DNA of 64,000 nucleotides from Dawidia cretensis (GTDB lineage Bacteria > Bacteroidota > Bacteroidia > Cytophagales > Cyclobacteriaceae): contig NZ_JAHESE010000020.1 of the NCBI RefSeq assembly GCF_018598175.1, positions 1 to 64,000 of the forward strand, read 5' to 3'. Below, piece by piece: positions 38,089 to 46,693 of the stretch. The translations under genes were made by a program, and so were the position numbers. The stretch's first letter is position 1, and each line of letters starts with the position of its first letter. Below the pieces are notes generated by a model. The model ran no database searches. It was not told the origin of the DNA and was given only the letters and a program-made list of their open reading frames with translations.

Positions 38089-40566
38089 AGATTGACTGTG
38101 TCTTTCTTTTAACGATGTCAATAATTGTTCCAAACTTACGTCATCAACAATCAACACCTCCCGGGCCTTGCTGCCCTCAAACGGTCCGACAATACCGGCG
38201 GCCTCAAGCTGGTCGATCAGACGCCCAGCCCGGTTGTACCCCAATTTGAGCTTGCGCTGAATGAGCGATGTACTGCCCTGCTGGTGCATGACGATCAGGC
38301 GCGCGGCATCTTCAAAGAGCGCATCGCGGTCGGACAGGTCCACATCCGCCACACCGCCTTCGTCGTCGCCCTCGTATTCAGGCAACATATACGCTGAGTC
38401 GTAACCACGCTGAGAACCAATGAATTCCACGACTCGTTCGATTTCGGGCGTATCGACAAAAGGACACTGCAGACGGATTACATCCGAGCCTGTCGACAAC
38501 AGCATGTCCCCTTGCCCTACAAGTTGGTCTGCGCCGCCCGAGTCGAGAATCGTACGTGAATCTACCTTGGATGTTACGCGGAACGACAAGCGTGCCGGGA
38601 AGTTGGCCTTGATCACACCGGTAATAACGTTTACCGACGGACGCTGCGTAGCCACCACCAGGTGGATGCCGATAGCGCGGGCCAGCTGGGCCAGACGGGC
38701 AATCGGGGTCTCGACCTCTTTACCGGCAGTCATCATCAAATCGGCCAGCTCGTCGATGACGAGCACAATGTACGGCAGGAAGCGATGCCCTTCTTTGGGA
38801 TTGAGCTTCCGCGCAATGAACTTGGCGTTGTATTCTTTCAGGTTACGCGTGCCCGCATCCTTGAGGATCTCGTACCGGTTCTCCATTTCTATACACAGCG
38901 AGTTGAGCGTGTGTACGACCTTCTTGGTATCGGTAATGATGGCCTCCTCGCTGTTGGGCAGTTTGGCCAGGTAGTGCCGTTCAATCTTGCTGAACAACGA
39001 CATCTCCACCTTTTTAGGATCGACGAGCACAAACTTCAGCTGCGATGGGTGGCGCTTGTACAGCAAAGACGCCAGGATGATATTCAGCCCCACCGACTTA
39101 CCCTGGCCCGTGGCACCCGCTACCAGCAAGTGCGGCATTTTGGCCAGATCGATCACCAGCACTTCGTTGGAAATGGTTTTGCCCATGACCACAGGCAGCT
39201 CCTTATCGGTTTTGGCAAATGCCGCAGAGGCAAATACGGAGCGAACGCTAACCATCTCACGGTTCTTATTCGGCACCTCGATACCGATCGTTCCTTTGCC
39301 AGGGATTGGCGCAATGATCCGGATACCCAGTGCCGACAAGCTGAGTGCGATGTCGTCTTCCAGGTTTTTAATCCGCGAGATCTTGATACCGGCGTCGGGT
39401 ACGATCTCGTAGAGTGTTACCGTTGGACCGATGGTAGCTTTGATGCTTTGGATGCCGATCTTGAAGTTTACCAGTGTGGCGACAATCTTGTCTTTGTTCT
39501 GATTGAGCTCTTCCTGGCTTACACCGGCTTTACCAGTGTCGTATTCGTTCAGCAGCTCGAGCGTCGGGAATTTAAAGTGGCTCAGGTCGAGGGTCGGGTC
39601 ATATTCGCCCTGCTCTTCCACCAGCTTCTCGGCCAGCTCGTCTGTTTCAAGTGTTTCTTCTATAATAAACTCCGGCTCGGTTTTCTTTGCCGGTGGAGGT
39701 TCGGGGCGCTCTATTTCGAGCGTCAGCTCTTTGGGTTTGTTCACCGCCGGTGCCACCGGAGGCGGTTTCACCAGTACAATCGGCTCACCCTTCTTCTCTT
39801 CTTTCTTACGTTCCGGCCAGTTGTCTTTGTCATCGATGTACTCGGGCGCCAGCGGCCCCTCGGCAACAACCTCCTCTTTTGCTTCGTCGTCAGGCAAGAT
39901 GGCATCATTCCCCATCGGCTTGGGATCTTTGGTCTGGAAGAGCGGAATGGCCGTCACATTAAAGTAGAATATAATAAAGACAAACAGCGAAAGGATCAAC
40001 AGCAGGAAAGTGCCCCAGCCAAACATGCTGTCGCTCAACACGGCCATTTGATATCCAAAGCCGCCGCCCAGGAAGCTCCACTCGCTTACGCCATCGTTGA
40101 TCATCGTCATATAGCCGAGCAGCAGGCAAAGCCACAGGCCCGAGAAGATGGAGAAGATCGTGAACGAAAATATGCGGACCAGCTCGCGGTTAAAGATGAT
40201 CTTGAAGCCTACCAGAAATGCCAGTGGCGGAATAAAGAAGCCGGCGACGCCAAACCAGCGGAAAATAAAATAATGTGATGCGATGGCGCCCCACAGTCCC
40301 AGCCAGTTGGCCACTTCACGACCGGACTCTACCAACGCCGAATCCTGCATCGCTTCAACTACGCTTTGATCGGCCTTGCCCGTGAAGAGATAGGAGAACA
40401 TGGACAGGAACAAAAAGATACCCACGATCATGAGGAAAAAGCCGATGGCGAGCTTAAACCGCGGATCTTTCAAAAACGCAAACGAAAAGCGGGACTTCGA
40501 AGCTTTTCCCTTCTTCTCCTTTTCCGGTTTCTTAAAGTTATTTGACTTATAGGTGTTTTGTGCCAT
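38086..40566 (-). CDS. ftsK: DNA translocase FtsK/SpoIIIE
   Basis: An 826-residue septal DNA pump. Four to five membrane helices lie in residues about 35-205, then a Pro/Glu/Lys-rich linker (about 210-330). The motor domain has Walker A GATGQGKSVGLN (about residues 490-501), Walker B VLVIDELADLMM and IHLVVATQRPSVNVITGVIK. The C-terminal winged-helix gamma domain (about 760-826, LIQRKLKLGYNRAGRLIDQL) recognises KOPS sites and activates XerCD. A xerD-like recombinase gene lies a few kilobases away (42997), consistent with chromosome dimer resolution. Confidence 0.96.
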   Translation of the reverse strand: MAQNTYKSNNFKKPEKEKKGKASKSRFSFAFLKDPRFKLAIGFFLMIVGIFLFLSMFSYLFTGKADQSVVEAMQDSALVESGREVANWLGLWGAIASHYFIFRWFGVAGFFIPPLAFLVGFKIIFNRELVRIFSFTIFSIFSGLWLCLLLGYMTMINDGVSEWSFLGGGFGYQMAVLSDSMFGWGTFLLLILSLFVFIIFYFNVTAIPLFQTKDPKPMGNDAILPDDEAKEEVVAEGPLAPEYIDDKDNWPERKKEEKKGEPIVLVKPPPVAPAVNKPKELTLEIERPEPPPAKKTEPEFIIEETLETDELAEKLVEEQGEYDPTLDLSHFKFPTLELLNEYDTGKAGVSQEELNQNKDKIVATLVNFKIGIQSIKATIGPTVTLYEIVPDAGIKISRIKNLEDDIALSLSALGIRIIAPIPGKGTIGIEVPNKNREMVSVRSVFASAAFAKTDKELPVVMGKTISNEVLVIDLAKMPHLLVAGATGQGKSVGLNIILASLLYKRHPSQLKFVLVDPKKVEMSLFSKIERHYLAKLPNSEEAIITDTKKVVHTLNSLCIEMENRYEILKDAGTRNLKEYNAKFIARKLNPKEGHRFLPYIVLVIDELADLMMTAGKEVETPIARLAQLARAIGIHLVVATQRPSVNVITGVIKANFPARLSFRVTSKVDSRTILDSGGADQLVGQGDMLLSTGSDVIRLQCPFVDTPEIERVVEFIGSQRGYDSAYMLPEYEGDDEGGVADVDLSDRDALFEDAARLIVMHQQGSTSLIQRKLKLGYNRAGRLIDQLEAAGIVGPFEGSKAREVLIVDDVSLEQLLTSLKERHSQS

Positions 40567-40583
40567 CCGCTTTAAAAATAGGT

Positions 40584-40591
40584 CAAAACTA
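40584..40591 (-). promoter_or_regulatory. Likely -7 element of ftsK
   Basis: The minus strand reads TAGTTTTG at 40591-40584, an exact TAnnTTTG match 17 bases before the ftsK ATG at 40566, in the spacer after pyrD. A -33 element at the usual distance is not clear. Confidence 0.45.
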
Positions 40592-40633
40592 ACAAAAATG
40601 TATGGATGTGCGCCCGCTCAATTTTGCCGAAGC

Positions 40634-41674
40634 TCAGTGCAGAGCTTTTTTCCGCAGGTGTTTATTAATGCTCTTCGCAAACGACGGCCCTTCATAGATA
40701 AAGCCGGTATACACCTGCACAAGGTCGGCACCAGCGTGCAGCTTTTCGGCGGCGTCTTCCGGCGACATGATACCACCCACACCAATGATCGGAAAGGATT
40801 TACCCAGTTGATTGCGCAGGTATGCGATCACTTCTGTCGAGCGTTTGGCCAGCGGCTTGCCGCTCAGGCCCCCGTTGCCGATGGCCGCCACTTCCGTGGA
40901 CGCGGTGCGCAGGCCTTCGCGCGAGATGGTGGTGTTCGTGGCAATAACGCCGTCGGTGTTAGTTTCTTGTAAAATGGCGATGATGTCATCCAACTGGCTT
41001 TGCGTCAGGTCGGGAGCGATCTTAAGCAACACGGGTTTATACTTCGGCTTGCTGCGGCTCAGGCCAATGACGTATTGCAGCAGCTTGCGCAAAGGCTCCT
41101 TCTCTTGCAGCTCGCGCAGACCGGGCGTGTTGGGTGAGCTTACGTTGATCACGAAGTAATCAACATACGGATACAATGCTTCGAAGCAGTAACCGTAATC
41201 GTTCAAAGCCTCTTCGTTGGAAGTGACTTTGTTCTTGCCGATGTTACCGCCGATGAGCACCTCGGACTTGCGCGCCCGGAGACGTTGCGCGGCAGCAGCA
41301 ACCCCCTCGTTGTTAAAGCCCATGCGATTGATCAATGCCTGGTCTTGGGGCAGGCGAAATAGTCTGGGGGCATCGTTGCCGGCTTGCGGTTTGGGCGTAA
41401 GCGTGCCGATCTCTACAAAGCCAAAGCCCAGGCAGGCCATCGTATCCGTCAGGCGGGCATCTTTATCCAACCCCGCGGCCAGGCCAACAGGATTTTTAAA
41501 TCTCAATCCAAAAAGTACACGTTCCAGTGTGGGATCCTCTATTGTAAAAATAGCACGCAACAGGCGGTTGAACCCGGGAATCCTACCTTTCATCTGTAAA
41601 ACAGAAAATACCATGTGGTGAATGCGTTCTGGATCGATGAGGAAAAGTAGCGGGCGGACCAGGATTTTATACAT
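40634..41674 (-). CDS. pyrD: Dihydroorotate dehydrogenase, quinone-dependent (class 2)
   Basis: A 346-residue enzyme that oxidises dihydroorotate to orotate with FMN and membrane quinone. The N-terminal helix region ([20 protein letters not shown]) that docks to the membrane marks class 2. [37 protein letters not shown], the catalytic Ser in [23 protein letters not shown] and [11 protein letters not shown] fit the family. It acts two steps before pyrF in de novo pyrimidine synthesis. Confidence 0.96.
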   Translation of the reverse strand: MYKILVRPLLFLIDPERIHHMVFSVLQMKGRIPGFNRLLRAIFTIEDPTLERVLFGLRFKNPVGLAAGLDKDARLTDTMACLGFGFVEIGTLTPKPQAGNDAPRLFRLPQDQALINRMGFNNEGVAAAAQRLRARKSEVLIGGNIGKNKVTSNEEALNDYGYCFEALYPYVDYFVINVSSPNTPGLRELQEKEPLRKLLQYVIGLSRSKPKYKPVLLKIAPDLTQSQLDDIIAILQETNTDGVIATNTTISREGLRTASTEVAAIGNGGLSGKPLAKRSTEVIAYLRNQLGKSFPIIGVGGIMSPEDAAEKLHAGADLVQVYTGFIYEGPSFAKSINKHLRKKALH

Positions 41675-41678
41675 GCCG

Positions 41679-41686
41679 CAAAGATA
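41679..41686 (-). promoter_or_regulatory. Likely -7 element of pyrD, next to the start codon
   Basis: The minus strand reads TATCTTTG followed by CGGC and then the ATG at 41674. The exact TAnnTTTG match is only 4 bases from the start codon, so transcription would begin at or just before the ATG and the mRNA would be almost leaderless. Confidence 0.45.
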
Positions 41687-41770
41687 AAGGGATAATGGAT
41701 ACAGTGGAAAATAGCATACCGATATTCTTAAATGTAGTATGTTCGCAACTCAAATAATTTAACTCTATCT

Positions 41771-42292
41771 ATGAAAAAAGTTTTTATCACAGCTTTGTTT
41801 GCATGCTTTGCAATGCTGCTTGCCAACACTACGAGCTATGCGCAGCAGAGTGTTAAGAATCGCCTGGGATTCTTCCTGGGACTGGCATCGGGTGATATCG
41901 ATCAAGTGGGCATTGGTGGCATCGGAGAGTTCAAAGTAGCACAGAAGGTAACAATTTCTCCTCAGTTGCTTTTCTATTTTCCCGAAGATCATGGCAACTG
42001 GCGCCATAGCTTCATGGAGATCAACTTCAACGCCAACTACTATTTCTACAACAAAGACATTTTCGAGTTCTACGGGTTGGGTGGTTTGAACTTCACTCGC
42101 TTCCACTGGGAGTGGGACGGACCAGGTCGCAACGATGACGATGGCGACAGCGACATGGAAGTAGGCCTGAACCTCGGCGGTGGTATCAACTTCGAGATCG
42201 GCAAAAACGTCGTTCCTTTCTCGGAGCTGCGTGTCACTGTAGGCGAATTCAACCAGTTTGTAATTTCGGGCGGTCTGAAATTCAACCTGTAA
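41771..42292 (+). CDS. Small outer-membrane beta-barrel protein
   Basis: A 173-residue protein with a signal peptide ending SYAQQ (about residue 26). The mature part alternates short hydrophobic and Gly/Asp turn segments (FFLGLASGDIDQVGIGG, QLLFYFPEDHGNWRHSF, FNANYYFYNKDIFEF) and ends in a terminal strand GGLKFNL. It fits a small 8-stranded OmpA/OmpW-like barrel (outer membrane beta-barrel family). The role is unknown. It is a single-gene unit followed by a strong terminator. Confidence 0.82.
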   Translation: MKKVFITALFACFAMLLANTTSYAQQSVKNRLGFFLGLASGDIDQVGIGGIGEFKVAQKVTISPQLLFYFPEDHGNWRHSFMEINFNANYYFYNKDIFEFYGLGGLNFTRFHWEWDGPGRNDDDGDSDMEVGLNLGGGINFEIGKNVVPFSELRVTVGEFNQFVISGGLKFNL

Positions 42293-42312
42293 GCCACGAT
42301 CGTAATCGATAT

Positions 42313-42348
42313 AAAAAAAGTCCCGGTCAGTTGGCCGGGACTTTTTTT
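42313..42348. terminator. Bidirectional intrinsic terminator
   Basis: AAAAAAAGTCCCGG (42313-42326) pairs with CCGGGACTTTTTTT (42335-42348), a 14-bp stem with A and T runs on both sides. It ends the barrel gene on the plus strand and the DUF4136-like gene on the minus strand, whose stop is 3 bases away. Confidence 0.92.
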
Positions 42349-42350
42349 AT

Positions 42351-42896
42351 TCATCGCTTCCGCTTCTTAAATTTTTTCAAGGCCTTGTACACCGCCGCAT
42401 CGAGTGTTTTGTTGTCGCTCATCTGCATCATGACTGTGCCGGAGCTTTTCCAAAACTCTTTGCCCGTGCGGGTGTCGTTCATGGTGATCTCGAGAATGCC
42501 CTCCTTCATGTCACGCGACCAACTGCGCGACTGATCCACTTCTGCGCCCGTAGACGCGGGGGTTTCGCCCAGCGGGCCGACATTGCCGGATTGCGTTACC
42601 TGAAACGTGCCGGCTACATAATCTACCCGGAAGCTGGCCGCCAGGGAGTCATCTATGTGCTTATAGCCCTTTGCTTCAAGCTCGGCCACTATGGCTCGCT
42701 TCATTTGCGACAGCAGCGTGTCTTCGCTCACGCGGCGTTCGTCTTTGGGCGTCATGATCTCGCCCTTCATGACAACAAAACTTTCGTAGGGAGCAAAATT
42801 GACGTTGGGCGGCGTGACAATCTTAAAGGATTGCGCAGCAGCGGACAGGGCCGTGAGCAACAAGAACGCAGGCAGGATACACTTTTTCATATACAT
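42351..42896 (-). CDS. DUF4136-like exported protein
   Basis: A 181-residue protein with a signal peptide (ATG at 42896, or 6 bases later) ending SAAAQS. The pattern ALEAKGYKHIDDSLAASFRV, then a C-terminal EITMNDTRTGKEFWKSSGT and a basic end (ALKKFKKRKR), resembles DUF4136 lipoprotein-like proteins of the envelope, though the lipobox cysteine is missing here. Function unknown. It converges with the beta-barrel gene at the shared terminator. Confidence 0.7.
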   Translation of the reverse strand: MYMKKCILPAFLLLTALSAAAQSFKIVTPPNVNFAPYESFVVMKGEIMTPKDERRVSEDTLLSQMKRAIVAELEAKGYKHIDDSLAASFRVDYVAGTFQVTQSGNVGPLGETPASTGAEVDQSRSWSRDMKEGILEITMNDTRTGKEFWKSSGTVMMQMSDNKTLDAAVYKALKKFKKRKR

Positions 42897-42996
42897 TTTT
42901 AGTAAGAACTAGCACATAGGGAAGTTACGAAAATATTCATGCCTGTCTGCCGGAGCATTAGCGCAGGTAGACCGCACCCGCCACAGTTTCGGGACC

Positions 42997-43905
42997 TCAG
43001 GACCGGGGGTGGAATTCCTGGATCACCTGGCGGAGGTAGTCACGGTCCAGGTGCGTGTATATCTCAGTAGTGGTAATAGATTCATGGCCAAGCATTTCCT
43101 GTACAGCCCGCAGGTCGGCACCGCCTTCGAGCAGGTGGGTGGCAAACGAGTGCCGAAAGGTGTGGGGGCTGATCGCCTTGCCCAATCCGATGGCCTTGGC
43201 GAGGTTTTTAATGATCGTAAACACCATCACCCGCGTAAGGTTGCGGCCATGGCGATTCAGAAACACATAGACGCTGTCGGCGGCCTTCGGCTCTTTGTGT
43301 GGCGGGAAGCCGCGGATTTTCTCCAGGTAGAGCGTTGTGTACTTCATCGCGTCACGGCCAATCGGCACCAGGCGCTCCTTGTTGCCTTTACCCACCACAC
43401 GAATGAAGCCCGTGTCGAAATACAGGTTATTTATTTTGAGGCCCACCAGCTCGCTTACGCGAAGCCCCGAGCTGTATAACACTTCGAGCATGGCGCGGTT
43501 GCGGCCCCCTTCCGGGGTAGACAAGTCAATGGCCCCCAACAACTTTTCAATCTCGTGATAGGCCAGCGTGTCGGGCAGCTTGCGACCAAGGCGCGGACCC
43601 TCGATGAGGGCGGTGGGGTCGTCTTCCATCAGGCCTTCGTGCAACATGTAACGGTAAAAAGCTTTGATGCCGGAAAGAATGCGGGCCTGGCTGTGCGCGC
43701 TCATGCCCAGGTCGTGAACATATTCGAGAAAGTCACGTAGCAGCGCCGGCGTTACTTTCAATGGCGAGCACTGGGGGTCGCGCAACGTCACAAACTGACG
43801 CAGCATGGTAATGTCGTGCAAGTAAGCGGCCAGGGAGTTCTCCGACAGCGAACGCTCAATCTTGAGGTAGTGACCGAAGTGCTTTACATGGAGATCCCAA
43901 TTCAT
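42997..43905 (-). CDS. xerD: Tyrosine recombinase XerD
   Basis: A 302-residue recombinase. The N-terminal SAM-like core-binding domain (about 1-90, with SENSLAAYLHDITML) precedes a catalytic domain with the first Arg in YSSGLRVSELVGL, the Lys in VGKGNKERLVP, HTFRHSFATHLLEGGAD (His-x-x-Arg), His in LGHESITTTEIY and the nucleophile Tyr in the same segment. XerD with a XerC partner resolves chromosome dimers at dif under FtsK control. It could instead be the single Xer of this lineage; no XerC or dif site was recognised. Confidence 0.92.
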   Translation of the reverse strand: MNWDLHVKHFGHYLKIERSLSENSLAAYLHDITMLRQFVTLRDPQCSPLKVTPALLRDFLEYVHDLGMSAHSQARILSGIKAFYRYMLHEGLMEDDPTALIEGPRLGRKLPDTLAYHEIEKLLGAIDLSTPEGGRNRAMLEVLYSSGLRVSELVGLKINNLYFDTGFIRVVGKGNKERLVPIGRDAMKYTTLYLEKIRGFPPHKEPKAADSVYVFLNRHGRNLTRVMVFTIIKNLAKAIGLGKAISPHTFRHSFATHLLEGGADLRAVQEMLGHESITTTEIYTHLDRDYLRQVIQEFHPRS

Positions 43906-43989
43906 ACTTCAATATTAATGGAAAGAAGTTTTTTATTACCACACACGCCTTTAACTTTCGCTTCTTACCCTGAAACGCAAGACAGGAAC

Positions 43990-44421
43990 ATGAAGATACA
44001 GATCATAAACGGCCCCAACCTGAATTTGTTAGGCAAACGTGAGCCCGGCGTCTACGGCAACCAGTCGTTCGAAGATTTCTTTGCGACACTCCGCCAACGC
44101 TACCCGGCATTTGAGCTGCACTACTATCAATCCAATGTAGAAGGTGAGCTGGTCAACAAACTACACGAGCGGGGCTTTGACTTTGACGGTATCATTATCA
44201 ATGCGGGAGCCTATACCCACACCTCCGTTGCGTTGCACGACGCTATCGGCGCCATTCGCACGCCGGTGGTGGAGGTGCATATCTCCAATGTCTATGCCCG
44301 CGAAGAGTTCCGGCATAAAAGCCTGATCACGTCAAAGTGTGCGGGCATGCTGACCGGCTTCGGCATGGAGGGGTATGCCCTGGCGCTCGAATATTTTAAA
44401 CACAAATCACCGGCATTATGA
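43990..44421 (+). CDS. aroQ: 3-dehydroquinate dehydratase, type II
   Basis: The ATG at 43990 (MKIQIINGPNLNLLGKREPG) starts a 143-residue enzyme, the usual length for the dodecameric type II family. The active-site loop and Tyr lie in NLNLLGKREPGVYG and the catalytic His and binding residues in IINAGAYTHTSVAL and VEVHISNVYAREEFRHKS. It converts dehydroquinate to dehydroshikimate in the shikimate pathway. It overlaps the aminotransferase gene by 4 bases (ATGA), so the two are translationally coupled. Confidence 0.96.
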   Translation: MKIQIINGPNLNLLGKREPGVYGNQSFEDFFATLRQRYPAFELHYYQSNVEGELVNKLHERGFDFDGIIINAGAYTHTSVALHDAIGAIRTPVVEVHISNVYAREEFRHKSLITSKCAGMLTGFGMEGYALALEYFKHKSPAL

Positions 44422-45473
44422 TCTCCTTCTACCCCGGCCCATCGCGTGTGCACCGCGAGCTACCAACGTATGTACGCGACGCCTATGCGCAAGGTATCAT
44501 GAGCATCAACCACCGCAGCGATGCGTTTGTGGACATGTCGAAACGCACCATCGGATTGCTCAAACAGAAGCTTGGGATTCCGAAGAACTATACCATCTTC
44601 TTTACGTCGTCGGCCACAGAATGTTGGGAGATCCTCGCACAGTCGATTGTAACAGACAAAAGCTACCACCTATACAACGGTTCCTTCGGACAAAAGTGGT
44701 TTGACTACACTAAACGCATCCGTCCGCTGGCCGAGCCGATACCCTTCAGCGTAAACGAGCCGCTCGACCCCACGCGCCTGATCTTCGACCTGAAGGACGG
44801 CGTGCTCTGCCTAACCCACAACGAGACGTCCAACGGTACGCAAGTACACAACCACATCATTAAAGCCATCAAACGCAACAATCCCTCCTACCTCGTGGCG
44901 GTTGATGCTACCTCCTCCATGGCGGGAGTACAATTGGATTTTAAATCGGCCGACATTTGGTACGCCTCGGTACAAAAATGTTTTGGCCTGCCTGCGGGGT
45001 TAGGGATCATGGCCTGTTCCCCGCAAGCATTGGAGCGGGCCCGGGCTGTTGGTGAGCGCGCACATTATAACAGCCTGCTCTTTATGATGGACATGATGGA
45101 GAAATGGCAGACGTCGTATACCCCCAATGTGTTGGGAATCTACCTGCTCATGCGTGTGATGGAAAAGGCCCCGCCGATCAAAGCGGTGCATGAGACTACC
45201 CTGGCACGCTATGAGCAATGGCGTGATTTTCTAAAAAAGCGCAAAACCATACAGCACTTTGTAGAGGCCGAATCCGTGCACTCGCATACCGTCGTGCCGG
45301 TGCAGGCAGACCCTAAAGTGATGGACACTATTAAACGCTCGGCCCGCAAGGCCGGGTTGCTGCTGGGCGAAGGATATGGCGAATTTAAGGCCTCATCGTT
45401 CCGTATTGCCAACTTCCCGGCACTGAGCCAAAAAGAGGTCCGTACATTGATGACGTTCCTGCAGGATTACTAG
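44418..45473 (+). CDS. Class V PLP-dependent aminotransferase (SerC/alanine-glyoxylate type)
   Basis: A 351-residue fold type I PLP enzyme. FYPGPSRVHRELPTYV at the N terminus, SINHRSDAFVDMS, FTSSATECWE, VAVDATSSMAGVQLDF (Asp that contacts the PLP nitrogen) and SVQKCFGLPAGLGIM, with the Schiff-base Lys, are the class V pattern. It resembles phosphoserine aminotransferase and alanine-glyoxylate aminotransferase. The SerC role (serine and pyridoxal phosphate synthesis) fits but is not certain. Coupled to aroQ by a 4-base overlap. Confidence 0.87.
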   Translation: MISFYPGPSRVHRELPTYVRDAYAQGIMSINHRSDAFVDMSKRTIGLLKQKLGIPKNYTIFFTSSATECWEILAQSIVTDKSYHLYNGSFGQKWFDYTKRIRPLAEPIPFSVNEPLDPTRLIFDLKDGVLCLTHNETSNGTQVHNHIIKAIKRNNPSYLVAVDATSSMAGVQLDFKSADIWYASVQKCFGLPAGLGIMACSPQALERARAVGERAHYNSLLFMMDMMEKWQTSYTPNVLGIYLLMRVMEKAPPIKAVHETTLARYEQWRDFLKKRKTIQHFVEAESVHSHTVVPVQADPKVMDTIKRSARKAGLLLGEGYGEFKASSFRIANFPALSQKEVRTLMTFLQDY

Positions 45474-45610
45474 TTAAAGATGGGCCTTCCCAGTTGCAAT
45501 CGTTTTCTAAACGATGATTTATGACATGGGTAATAGACACCGGAAAATTATCCTCCGGGGGTTTACAAATCTTCAAAAATCTTTGGACCTTTGTTAGGTA
45601 ATGCGGTAAC

Positions 45611-45970
45611 ATGGCAAGAACATCCAGAAGTCTTATGCGGGTAGTGCTGATGGCCTTGCTCCTCCAGATTCTGGCGCCTGTATTCCTGCCCATTGTTACC
45701 CTGGCCGCCGATATTCAAAATGACCATGCCGTCCTGCATGCGCATCACAGCCCGATCGTTATTCCGCAACTACTGAAAGAAAAAGAAGATGACGAGACTG
45801 GGCTTAGCCACGACCTCTGGGTAACGGACTACATTACGCTCATTGACTTTAGCGATCATACACGGATCCTGACACAATCACATGAAAGCAGGCTTATGCC
45901 TTGCTCGTTCTCGGAACGCATCGATCTTCATCCCCCGCTTCATACGCTTTTTGGCGTCTATATAATCTGA
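45611..45970 (+). CDS. Small exported histidine-rich unknown protein
   Basis: A 119-residue protein with a signal peptide (about 9-33, LLQILAPVFLPIVTLAA). The mature part is short and rich in His and Asp (HAVLHAHHSPI, SHDLWVTDY, DFSDHTRILTQSHESR). This could bind a metal, but no cysteine or known motif supports it. The C terminus (LHPPLHTLFGVYII) is hydrophobic. No family is recognised. It lies between the aminotransferase gene and the carbonic anhydrase-like gene; four hairpins follow it. Confidence 0.6.
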   Translation: MARTSRSLMRVVLMALLLQILAPVFLPIVTLAADIQNDHAVLHAHHSPIVIPQLLKEKEDDETGLSHDLWVTDYITLIDFSDHTRILTQSHESRLMPCSFSERIDLHPPLHTLFGVYII

Positions 45971-46101
45971 TCTTCATCCCGTTGACGGGCTTGCCGCCCG
46001 TGGCTACCCCGTTGCACGGGGCGCGTGCCTGAACGCACCTTTGCGGAAGACCTTATCCGCATCGTCTAAAAACAACTTACACAACACGCTAACGCTGCGA
46101 T
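45971..46101 (+). other. Four consecutive short hairpins before the carbonic anhydrase-like gene
   Basis: ACGGGC (45985-45990) / GCCCGT (45996-46001); CCCCG (46007-46011) / CGGGG (46017-46021); GCGT (46023-46026) / ACGC (46033-46036); TGCGGA (46042-46047) / TCCGCA (46056-46061). None is followed by a T run, so they are not simple terminators. They would lie in the leader of the next gene and could form a regulatory RNA element. Confidence 0.45.
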
Positions 46102-46641
46102 ATGAAGAACCAGGTGCCATTTAGTGCCCGGATGCGGGAAGAAAAGACGTTGATCATCGCCTGTCATGATAGCCAGGAAGAGACCGCGCACGAATTTCAC
46201 GAAGATGTATTTATCCTCAGCTCACCCGGCAACGTGGTGAGACGCCATAACTACCGGCAGCAGGAAGAGCTGCGGTACTTTGTTGAAGATGAAGGCTGCC
46301 GCCAGATCGTAGTGGTGGGGCACCTCCACGACGTGGCCGTACAGCACATTCTGCAAGATTTGTCAGACAACTCGCCCTATGCGGCATTGGTGTTTAACGG
46401 CACCACGCCCCTGGGGGTGCCGGCCGAAGATTGCATGGATGCCGCCGTCTACGAGCAGGCGTTGGTGGAGCTTAACACCATTCAGCAATGCAACTTGTTG
46501 ATGGAGTATCATTTCATCCAGGCCCTGATCAAAGCCAGACGCCTGACTATCATCGGAGTAGTAACGGGTGGGGCGCACGGTGAGCCGGCCCAGGTATTCC
46601 ACAATGGAATTTCTTACAACAATCTTATTTCGTTAAATTAA
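46102..46641 (+). CDS. Degenerate beta-carbonic anhydrase-like protein
   Basis: A 179-residue cytoplasmic protein with the beta-carbonic anhydrase fold pattern: an N-terminal ACHDSQ in place of the family CxDxR, a nucleotide-fold-like VVVGHLHDV in place of GHxxC, and IIGVVTGGAHGE. The first Cys and the His of the zinc site are visible, but the Arg of CxDxR and the second Cys are replaced. If zinc is bound it needs another ligand, and CO2 hydration is doubtful. It may be a structural or regulatory relative. The porin gene follows 52 bases downstream and could be in the same unit. Confidence 0.7.
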   Translation: MKNQVPFSARMREEKTLIIACHDSQEETAHEFHEDVFILSSPGNVVRRHNYRQQEELRYFVEDEGCRQIVVVGHLHDVAVQHILQDLSDNSPYAALVFNGTTPLGVPAEDCMDAAVYEQALVELNTIQQCNLLMEYHFIQALIKARRLTIIGVVTGGAHGEPAQVFHNGISYNNLISLN

Positions 46642-46693
46642 CTTTAGGCGGGCAAAAGACGTCGCCCGTAACTAAACAACTTAACGTTCTGAC

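Noticed and set aside
38662-40278. A 538-codon plus-strand open frame antisense to ftsK
   Set aside because: It lies fully inside ftsK on the other strand. Its product is low in recognisable motifs, while ftsK has clear Walker motifs and known length.
42997-43905. Integron or mobile-element integrase
   Set aside because: The recombinase has the length and motifs of XerD, sits among housekeeping genes and has no attachment sites or cargo.
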